A stretch of 12,758 nucleotides of DNA, from assembly GCA_905236225.1 (NCBI GenBank), contig CAJOPM010000043.1, positions 1 to 12,758 on the forward strand, given 5' to 3'. Origin of the DNA: an uncultured Eubacterium sp. GTDB lineage: Bacteria; Bacillota; Clostridia; Lachnospirales; Lachnospiraceae. A program made the translations under genes and the position numbers. The notes under the pieces were generated by a model that saw only the letters and a list, made by a program, of their open reading frames with translations, had not been told where the DNA came from and made no database searches. Shown piece by piece: positions 6,947 through 12,758 of the stretch; the stretch's first letter is position 1, and each line of letters opens with the position of its first letter.

Positions 6947-8401
6947 ATGAACGAGATAATAAAAGCAAAAAATCTGACATGTGAATATATACGCCGAGGC
7001 AAAGATGGCGAAGCTCTTGAAGAGGTGTTGGCATTAGACCATATCAACCTTACGGTTGGGCAAGGAGAATTTGTTGCGATAGTAGGACCAAACGGATGTG
7101 GCAAGTCGACATTGGCAAGGCATTTAGGCGGTCTTATGACACCTCAAGAGGGAGCTGTTTTTGTTGGTGGCTTAGATACCTCGGATCCTGATAATTTTCT
7201 TAAGATAAGACAAATAGCAGGCCAGATATTTCAAAATCCCGACAATCAGATAGTGGCATCTGTTGTAGAGGAGGATGTTGCATTTGGTCCTGAGAATATA
7301 GGACTTAGCTCGACGCAAATAGAATCGGCGGTAACAAAGGCACTGGAAGCTGTATCTCTTAGTGATAAAAGATTTAGCCTTACCAATAATCTGTCGGGAG
7401 GCGAAAAACAGCGTCTGGCAATAGCGGGAGCGCTGGCATTTGAGCCGAAAGTGCTGATACTGGATGAGCCTACATCTATGCTTGACGAAAACGGACGAAG
7501 CATGGTGATGGATGCCATAGAAAAAATCAGGCAAAGCAAAGGTATGAGCATAGTGCTGATTACTCATTTTCCCAATGAAGCCTATCTTGCGGATACCGTA
7601 TATGAGATGAAAGACGGCAAACTGCGGTACATAGAAGATTATAAAGATGTTTTTAGCAGGGAGTATAAAAGATGGTCATTTGATTTATCTATGCTAAAAC
7701 CTTTTAAGAATGATGATGTGCCGATTCTTATAGCAGATCACATTAGTAGTATATATGATGAAGGAACCCCGTTTGCAAATGAGGCGCTAAGAGATGTAAA
7801 TTTATCCGTTTATCCCGGACAGATACTTGCATTGTGCGGGAAAAGCGGCGCAGGGAAGTCAACTCTGATTCAGATTTTATCCGGACTTGCAAAGCCTACA
7901 TCAGGCACAGTATATTTTGAGGGCGTTGATATATTTGATGCCTATGATATGAGAAATCTCAGAAAGAAAATGGGAATATTGTTTCAGTATTCGGATGATC
8001 AGCTTTTTGAAGAGACTGTATTTGATGACGTAAAATTTGGACCTAAGCAGTTAGGACTAGATGAAAAGCAGGCATATCTTGCTGCACACAAGGCATTAGA
8101 AAGAGTAGGGATGCCTAGGAATCTGTACTTGACATCGCCGCTTAGTCTCTCAGGAGGACAAAAAAGACTTGCAGCTCTTGCTGCGGTTATGGCAAATCAG
8201 CCGTCAATACTTATATTAGATGAGCCGACATCGGCACTTGATGCCGAGGCGACGGTCTCGTTTTATGAGATGATAGTGCGGCTCAAATCAGAAGGATGCA
8301 CGATACTGATTATAACCCATGTACTTGAAGATGCCTATAAGTACTGCGATCGCATTGTTTTTATGGATGAGGGGCAGATAGTAGCGGATGGTACACCCTA
8401 A
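6947..8401 (+). CDS. Fused EcfA1-EcfA2 ATPase of an energy-coupling-factor transporter, C-terminally short
   Basis: Two complete ABC ATPase domains in one 484-residue chain. Domain 1 has Walker A GPNGCGKST (47-55), FQNPDNQI, LSGGEKQR and LILDEPTSMLD. Domain 2 has Walker A GKSGAGKST (298-306), FQYSDDQLFEET, LSGGQKR and LILDEPTSALD. DNQI versus the FQYSDDQLFEET type separates EcfA1 from EcfA2, so the order is A1 then A2. The pair normally energises EcfT and S-components for vitamin or metal uptake. Usual EcfA2 proteins run some 50 residues past the GTP that ends this one, and no ecfT follows. I see no Shine-Dalgarno sequence before the ATG (upstream is TAACTACCTTAAAT), unlike its neighbours. 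The ATPase sites look intact. Confidence 0.9.
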   Translation: MNEIIKAKNLTCEYIRRGKDGEALEEVLALDHINLTVGQGEFVAIVGPNGCGKSTLARHLGGLMTPQEGAVFVGGLDTSDPDNFLKIRQIAGQIFQNPDNQIVASVVEEDVAFGPENIGLSSTQIESAVTKALEAVSLSDKRFSLTNNLSGGEKQRLAIAGALAFEPKVLILDEPTSMLDENGRSMVMDAIEKIRQSKGMSIVLITHFPNEAYLADTVYEMKDGKLRYIEDYKDVFSREYKRWSFDLSMLKPFKNDDVPILIADHISSIYDEGTPFANEALRDVNLSVYPGQILALCGKSGAGKSTLIQILSGLAKPTSGTVYFEGVDIFDAYDMRNLRKKMGILFQYSDDQLFEETVFDDVKFGPKQLGLDEKQAYLAAHKALERVGMPRNLYLTSPLSLSGGQKRLAALAAVMANQPSILILDEPTSALDAEATVSFYEMIVRLKSEGCTILIITHVLEDAYKYCDRIVFMDEGQIVADGTP

Positions 8402-8447
8402 GTCGTTAGGGATATATAACTTTGATTAAAAAATACGAACATATTTT

Positions 8448-8526
8448 AGTTAAAATGCACATATAATTACCAACTTGAGTTGCAATATTCGAACCGAAGT
8501 TGGTTTGTATGTGCATTTTTGACTAT
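8448..8526. terminator. Long inverted repeat, probable bidirectional terminator or small repeat element
   Basis: AAAATGCACATA (8452-8463) pairs with TATGTGCATTTT (8508-8519). After an internal loop, CCAACTT (8470-8476) pairs with AAGTTGG (8497-8503). The terminal loop is about 20 bases. A T-run follows one arm and an A-run precedes the other, so it can terminate either strand. Outside the stem, AGT at 8448 and ACT at 8522 continue the symmetry imperfectly. The 6-base sequence TATTTT flanks it (8442-8447 and 8527-8532), so a mobile or miniature element is an alternative. Confidence 0.7.
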
Positions 8527-8552
8527 TATTTTGGTAAAAAATTAGTAAAAAC

Positions 8553-8581
8553 TTGCAAAAGACATTGGGCTAGTGTATAAT
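8553..8581 (+). promoter_or_regulatory. Near-consensus sigma-A promoter for the metal ATPase operon
   Basis: TTGCAA (8553-8558), a 17-base spacer, then perfect TATAAT (8576-8581). Transcription should start near 8588. The segment GTATAATCATATCTA (8575-8589) has a good left half and a poor right half for a Fur/PerR-type operator and overlaps the -10. Confidence 0.8.
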
Positions 8582-8587
8582 CATATC

Positions 8588-8609
8588 TAACATATAGAAA
8601 TAACATATA
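8588..8609 (+). repeat. Direct repeat TAACATATA in the leader
   Basis: TAACATATA occurs at 8588-8596 and again at 8601-8609, 13 bases apart, right at the predicted transcription start. It could be a regulator site or simply AT-rich chance. Confidence 0.35.
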
Positions 8610-8610
8610 A

Positions 8611-8619
8611 GAAGGAGGA
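8611..8619 (+). promoter_or_regulatory. Strong ribosome binding site for the DUF6110-like gene
   Basis: GAAGGAGGA ends six bases before the ATG at 8626. It is one of the best Shine-Dalgarno matches in the window and fixes the start. Confidence 0.85.
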
Positions 8620-8625
8620 GTTAAT

Positions 8626-8901
8626 ATGACAAACAGAGCCAGGAAGAACTGGATTAAGTTAGGAATGTTTGCGGGGGGTGTACTTTTCGGAACTGCCGGC
8701 ATTAAGATTTTATCCAGCAGAGGTGCTAAAAAGTTCTATACAGGTGTTACAGCGTGCGCACTTGCGAGCAAAGACTGTGTTATGAAGACTACTACCAAGA
8801 TTCAGGAAAATGCAAGTGATATCTATGAAGATGCCAAGGATCTCAATGAAAAATGGGCAGCCGAGGCGCAGGCAAAGAAGGTTGAGGATGAGAAGGAGTA
8901 G
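8626..8901 (+). CDS. Small DUF6110-like membrane protein, partner of the P1B ATPase
   Basis: 91 residues. A basic N-terminus (RARKNW) leads into one hydrophobic, glycine-rich segment (12-29, GMFAGGVLFGTAGIKIL) with GxxxG-type spacing that favours helix packing. Residues 33-60 include a conserved-looking ACALASKDCVMKT core with C44 and C51. The tail (60-91) is an acidic, Ala/Lys/Glu amphipathic helix. From memory this is a DUF6110 protein, a family found next to metal P-type ATPases in Clostridia; I could not check this. It is five bases from the ATPase gene and is read from its own strong promoter. A FezA-like role in an iron-storage compartment is a hypothesis. Alternatives are an ATPase subunit or a metallochaperone. 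Confidence 0.75.
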   Translation: MTNRARKNWIKLGMFAGGVLFGTAGIKILSSRGAKKFYTGVTACALASKDCVMKTTTKIQENASDIYEDAKDLNEKWAAEAQAKKVEDEKE

Positions 8902-8906
8902 GAGTA

Positions 8907-10982
8907 GTGAAATTTACAATTCTACACGAATCACCTAATAGAATAAGAGTTCACATGGATCAGGAGCGTATGAGTTTTAAACAAGCTGATACGCTTCAGT
9001 ATTATCTGGATTGCAGCAGCATTGTTACTTCGGCAAAGGTCTATGAAAGAACTGCTGATGCGGTGATTTTTTTCAAAGAAAGCAAAGAAGAGATAATCAA
9101 TCTTTTAAGACACTATCATTGCGAAGAAGTACAGGTGCCTGATATTGTATACGAGAATTCTTCAAGGGAGCTCAATTCAATTTATCAGGAAAAACTTGTG
9201 ATGCGTGTTATGATTAGAGCCGTATCAAGGCTCTTTGTTCCAAGTATTATCAGAAATGCAATCACGATAGTACGCTCTGCCTATTATATTATTAAGGGCA
9301 TCAGATGTCTTTTAAAAGGTAAAATCGAGGTAAGCGTGCTTGATGCTGTATCAATTGGGGTATCGATATTTAGAAGAGATTTTGATACGGCAAGCTCGAT
9401 TATGTTCTTGCTCGGAATCGGAGAACTGCTTGAGGAGTGGACGCACAAGAAGTCGGTTGATGATTTGGCAAAGACGATGTCGCTTAACGTAAATAATGTA
9501 TGGATGATATCGGATTCGGGCGAAGTATTGATGCCCATCAGCAAGATCAAGGTATCTGATAAGATTGTTGTGCGTATGGGCAATGTTATTCCGTTTGATG
9601 GAACTGTTGTGGCAGGAGACGGCATGGCAAATGAATCGTCGATGACCGGAGAGAGTATGCCTGTTCACAAGAAGATTGATTCCAAGGTTTTTGCAGGTAC
9701 GGTTCTTGAAGAAGGCGAGATTCATATCAGAGTCGACAAAACTGAGGGCGACGGCAAATATGACAAGATAGTAAAGATGATAGAAGAGACCGAAAAGCTT
9801 AAGGCATCGGTGGAGAGCAAGGCTGAACATTTAGCTGATAATCTGGTGCCGTTCTCTTTGATTGGTACGCTTCTTGTATATCTTTTTACGAGAAATACGA
9901 CCAAGGCGCTGGCGGTACTTATGGTGGATTATTCCTGCGCGCTCAAGCTGGCGATGCCGGTTACGGTGCTTTCGGCTATAAGAGAAGCAGGAGAGCATCA
10001 GATTAGCGTAAAAGGCGGTAAATTCCTGGAGGCAATTGCACAGGCAGATACGATAGTATTTGATAAGACGGGAACTCTTACAAGAGCGACTCCAAAGGTG
10101 GCAGATGTCATTTCATTTGGCGATAGAAGTGAAGATGAGCTGCTTAGAATTGCTGCATGTATGGAGGAACATTTCCCACACTCGATGGCTAAGGCCGTAG
10201 TGGATGCTGCAGTTAAAAAAGGCCTCGATCATGAGGAGATGCACACAAAGGTTGAATATATTGTAGCGCATGGAATTTCGACAACAATAGAGGGCAAGAG
10301 CGCAATTATAGGCAGCTACCATTTTGTATTTGAAGATGAAAAATGCATAGTTGCAGAAGATAAAAAGCATTTGTTTGAGCGCCTGCCTGCAGAACAATCA
10401 CATCTCTTCCTTGCTATAGAGGGCAAATTAGAGGCAGTAATCTGTATAGAAGATCCGCTAAGAGATGAGGCGGCTGATGTGGTGAAAAAACTCAAAGAGA
10501 TTGGATTTAAGAAGGTTGTCATGATGACCGGAGACAACGACAAGACTGCGAAAATGATTGCTAAAGAGGTTGGAGTGGATGAGTATTACTCTGAGGTTCT
10601 TCCTGAAGATAAGGCTGCATTTATAGAAAGAGAGAAAGCGGAGGGTGCCAGGGTTGTAATGGTAGGAGACGGAATTAACGACTCCCCCGCACTTTCTGCA
10701 GCAGATGTCGGAATAGCGGTATCGGATGGAGCGCAGATTGCAAGACAGATTGCAGATATTACTATCGGATCGGATGATCTGTATCAGATAGTTAATCTAA
10801 AGAAGTTAAGTGATGGCCTGATGAAGCGTATCAAGGGTAACTACAGGAAGATTATGGTATTTAACACAGCGCTTATTGTGCTTGGAGTAGCAGGAATTCT
10901 TCCACCGACAACATCATCACTACTTCACAACACCTCTACACTTGTGATAGGATTATCTGGAATGAAGGATATACTTGAGTGA
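8907..10982 (+). CDS. P1B-type metal-transporting ATPase with S-C-A motif (P1B-6/FezB-like)
   Basis: 691 residues starting at GTG, with AAGGAG eight bases upstream. All P-type motifs are present: TGES in the actuator loop, phosphorylation site DKTGTLT (D386), MMTGDND and MVGDGINDSPA. Ahead of D386 the transmembrane metal motif reads DYSCALKLAMP (S343, C344, A345, P351), not CPC, SPC or CPH, so copper and zinc/cadmium subfamilies fit poorly. The N-terminal unit (1-70) is shaped like an HMA domain but lacks CxxC and instead carries LHESPNRIR (6-14). The nucleotide-domain HP pair reads FPHSMA, with S426 where proline is usual. About eight membrane helices are expected. Iron(II) is the likeliest substrate if it is P1B-6, as in FezB of ferrosome clusters; that is inference. 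Confidence 0.9.
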   Translation: MKFTILHESPNRIRVHMDQERMSFKQADTLQYYLDCSSIVTSAKVYERTADAVIFFKESKEEIINLLRHYHCEEVQVPDIVYENSSRELNSIYQEKLVMRVMIRAVSRLFVPSIIRNAITIVRSAYYIIKGIRCLLKGKIEVSVLDAVSIGVSIFRRDFDTASSIMFLLGIGELLEEWTHKKSVDDLAKTMSLNVNNVWMISDSGEVLMPISKIKVSDKIVVRMGNVIPFDGTVVAGDGMANESSMTGESMPVHKKIDSKVFAGTVLEEGEIHIRVDKTEGDGKYDKIVKMIEETEKLKASVESKAEHLADNLVPFSLIGTLLVYLFTRNTTKALAVLMVDYSCALKLAMPVTVLSAIREAGEHQISVKGGKFLEAIAQADTIVFDKTGTLTRATPKVADVISFGDRSEDELLRIAACMEEHFPHSMAKAVVDAAVKKGLDHEEMHTKVEYIVAHGISTTIEGKSAIIGSYHFVFEDEKCIVAEDKKHLFERLPAEQSHLFLAIEGKLEAVICIEDPLRDEAADVVKKLKEIGFKKVVMMTGDNDKTAKMIAKEVGVDEYYSEVLPEDKAAFIEREKAEGARVVMVGDGINDSPALSAADVGIAVSDGAQIARQIADITIGSDDLYQIVNLKKLSDGLMKRIKGNYRKIMVFNTALIVLGVAGILPPTTSSLLHNTSTLVIGLSGMKDILE

Positions 10983-10993
10983 GAGGTCATGTT

Positions 10994-12112
10994 ATGAAAT
11001 ACGACTACCTTATTGTAGGCGCCGGCCTTTTTGCCGGCGTCTTTGCGCAGAGGGCTACGGCCTTCGGCAGGAAGTGCGCTGTTTTGGAAAGGCGCAATCA
11101 TATAGGCGGGAATGTTTATACCGAAAATATTGAAGGAATCAATGTGCACAAGTACGGTGCGCATATTTTTCATACCTCGGATGAAGAGGTGTGGGAGTAT
11201 ATTAACAGGTTTGCAGCATTTAATAACTATATCAACAGCCCGATTGCTATATACAAGGACGAGCTTTATAACCTGCCGTTTAACATGAATACTTTTAGCA
11301 GGATGTGGGGAATTAAGACCCCTGGTGAAGCCAAAGCGATTATAAAGAAGCAGGTTGAAGAGGCTGATATCAAAGAGCCGCGGAATTTAGAAGAGCAGGC
11401 TATTGCATTAGTCGGAGTGGAGATTTATGAAAAGCTTGTAAAAGATTATACAATGAAGCAGTGGGGCAGACCTTGCGATCAGCTGCCTGCATTTATTATA
11501 AAGAGGCTGCCTTTAAGATTTACATATGACAACAATTACTTTAATGACCCGCATCAAGGTATACCGATAGGCGGCTATACAAAAATAGTTGAGAAAATGT
11601 TTGAAGGCACAGATATTTACCTTAACGAAGATTACCTCGAATTTGCACAAAGAGGTGCTCTTAAGGACGGCACTAAGATAGAATATGACAAGATTGTATT
11701 TACCGGAATGATAGATGAATTCTTCGGATGCAAATATGGAGCTCTTAAATATAGATCGCTTAGGTTTGAACATGAAATTTTAGATACTGATAACTATCAG
11801 GGAAATGCTGTAGTAAACTTTACCGGTGCAGAAGTGCCATATACCAGAATTATAGAACATAAACATTTTGAAAAGACAAACAGCGAAAAAACCGTTATTA
11901 CAAGAGAGTATTCGCTTGCATACGAAAGTGGTCAAGAGCCCTACTATCCAATCAATGATGATGAGAATAATGCATTGTATGATAAATATCAATCGCTGTC
12001 TAATAGCAGGCAGGATGTTATTTTTGGCGGAAGATTGGGCAGCTATAAATATCTGAATATGGATCAGGTTATAAGATGTGCGCTTGATGCGGCCGCAAAG
12101 GAGGGTCTTTAA
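10994..12112 (+). CDS. glf: UDP-galactopyranose mutase
   Basis: An FAD enzyme that converts UDP-galactopyranose to UDP-galactofuranose, the donor for galactofuranose in surface glycans. From the ATG it is 372 residues, normal for the family. The FAD-binding start reads YLIVGAGLFAGVFA (A14-G15 where G-A is common), then ERRNHIGGN and HKYGAHIFHT. RFTYDNNYF places the active-site arginine R175, followed by QGIPIGGYTKIV. The C-terminal FAD/substrate segment GRLGSYKYLNMDQVI is intact. GAGAGG (10981-10986), seven bases before 10994, supports this ATG over an upstream in-frame GTG at 10979 that overlaps the ATPase stop. The stop overlaps the next ATG by one base. No other glycan-synthesis gene is adjacent. 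Confidence 0.96.
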   Translation: MKYDYLIVGAGLFAGVFAQRATAFGRKCAVLERRNHIGGNVYTENIEGINVHKYGAHIFHTSDEEVWEYINRFAAFNNYINSPIAIYKDELYNLPFNMNTFSRMWGIKTPGEAKAIIKKQVEEADIKEPRNLEEQAIALVGVEIYEKLVKDYTMKQWGRPCDQLPAFIIKRLPLRFTYDNNYFNDPHQGIPIGGYTKIVEKMFEGTDIYLNEDYLEFAQRGALKDGTKIEYDKIVFTGMIDEFFGCKYGALKYRSLRFEHEILDTDNYQGNAVVNFTGAEVPYTRIIEHKHFEKTNSEKTVITREYSLAYESGQEPYYPINDDENNALYDKYQSLSNSRQDVIFGGRLGSYKYLNMDQVIRCALDAAAKEGL

Positions 12113-12750
12113 TGAGTTATGTCCTTATCAAAGGCGGCCAATCTGAAGTGGTAGTCAAAAAGTCAAGATTCATAGGCGAGGTGTTTGCAGTTAATAATGA
12201 AGAGGAAGCTGCAGGTATCGTTGCCGATATGAAGAAAAAATACTATGATGCACGCCATAATTGTTTTGCGTATTCGCTTGATGAAGGAAAAGTTATTAAG
12301 TCAAGCGACGACGGTGAGCCGTCTGGTACAGCCGGAAGACCGATTCTTGATGTTATCACTGGAGCGGATGTATCGGGAGCGTTGATAGTGGTAACCAGAT
12401 ATTTCGGGGGAACCCTTTTAGGATGCGGCCCGCTGTCAAGAGCATATATGCAGTCGGCGAAAGAAGCCTTGGAGGATAGCACAATATCCTTAAAGATGAA
12501 AGGCTATCAGGCTGATATTAAGCTTAGCTATCAAATGTACGGTAAATTCGAGTATTTGGCATCAACGCTAAATATTAATATTCTAAATACAGAGTATAAA
12601 GAAGATGTTGTATCTACAGTACTCATACCATCAGAAAATAAAGATGCATTTACTAAAAAATTAACAGATATTACAGGCGGAGCAACAAAGCTAAACCTTG
12701 ATAATGAAGTTATCTATGCAATAAATGAAGGCAAGGTTCTGTATTTTTGA
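12112..12750 (+). CDS. YigZ/IMPACT-family protein (UPF0029 plus DUF1949)
   Basis: 212 residues, full length. The N-terminal UPF0029 domain shows ARHNCFAYSL, SSDDGEPSGTAGRPIL (64-79) and VVTRYFGGTLLGCGPLSRAY. The usual GGL of the last motif reads CGPL. The C-terminal part (about 138-212) matches the small DUF1949 domain. The family is related to eukaryotic IMPACT, a regulator of the Gcn2 kinase; the bacterial role is poorly known and may involve ribosome or nucleotide binding. AAGGAGG (12098-12104) inside the end of glf precedes the ATG, which overlaps the glf stop (TAATG). The stop lies eight bases before the window ends, so no terminator is visible. Confidence 0.93.
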   Translation: MSYVLIKGGQSEVVVKKSRFIGEVFAVNNEEEAAGIVADMKKKYYDARHNCFAYSLDEGKVIKSSDDGEPSGTAGRPILDVITGADVSGALIVVTRYFGGTLLGCGPLSRAYMQSAKEALEDSTISLKMKGYQADIKLSYQMYGKFEYLASTLNINILNTEYKEDVVSTVLIPSENKDAFTKKLTDITGGATKLNLDNEVIYAINEGKVLYF

Positions 12751-12758
12751 CGAGGTGC

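Larger units (their letters stand above)
8402..8625. other. Intergenic region with hairpin, promoter and 5' leader
   Basis: No credible gene lies between the ATPase stop and the small protein. It holds a long inverted repeat (8448-8526), the promoter (8553-8581) and a short leader with a 9-bp direct repeat (8588-8596 and 8601-8609). A short reading frame just after the stop, in the -1 frame, gives PKSLGIYNFD before stopping at 8427. Confidence 0.8.

Noticed and set aside
7172..7567. Minus-strand open frames opposite the EcfA gene
   Set aside because: Composition is that of a shadow of the ATPase coding strand, with no ribosome site or known motif.
9351..9830. 159-residue minus-strand open frame opposite the P-type ATPase
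   Set aside because: It lies entirely within a strongly supported gene and shows no domain or ribosome site.
8907..10982. Copper (CopA) or zinc/cadmium (ZntA) ATPase assignment
   Set aside because: The membrane motif is S-C-A rather than CPC, and there is no CxxC domain at the N-terminus.
10979..10993. GTG start for glf overlapping the ATPase stop
   Set aside because: The extra residues (RGHV) precede the normal MKYDYLIVGAG start, and GAGAGG fits the ATG at 10994.

Overview
The window looks like chromosomal DNA of an anaerobic, low-to-moderate-GC Clostridia member (Lachnospiraceae- or Anaerovoracaceae-like). The evidence is the strong AGGAGG-type ribosome sites, frequent AGA and ATA codons, sigma-A-type promoters, and the gene families present: a Clostridia-style secreted GH25 lysozyme with fibronectin-III-like repeats, a VanW protein, paired EcfA ATPases and a small DUF6110-like protein. 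The exact genus cannot be read from the sequence. All convincing genes are on the + strand and packed tightly. I see no rRNA, tRNA, CRISPR array, transposase or phage gene.

Region 1 (1-2510): a secreted GH25 muramidase, a GC-rich hairpin terminator, then an intact endonuclease III (nth).

Region 2 (2520-8532): a promoter at 2531-2559 drives six genes with gaps or overlaps of at most a few bases. They are a membrane-anchored helical-repeat protein, a VanW-family envelope protein, a stand-alone C-terminal half of an AIR-synthase/HypE-like protein, an Lrp/AsnC regulator, a class I/II aminotransferase, and a fused EcfA1-EcfA2 ATPase that stops abruptly. A long near-perfect inverted repeat at 8448-8526 follows it. 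The unit mixes envelope, amino-acid and vitamin-transport functions. Two members look truncated relative to their families.

Region 3 (8553-12750): a near-consensus promoter drives a small DUF6110-like membrane protein and a P1B-type ATPase with an unusual S-C-A membrane motif and no cysteine metal-binding domain. These are followed by UDP-galactopyranose mutase (glf) and a YigZ/IMPACT protein. The first two resemble the core of the ferrosome (fez) iron-storage gene clusters, in which a P1B-6 ATPase is paired with a small membrane protein. This is the strongest candidate in the window for an unusual biological system, but it is inferred from motifs and context only.
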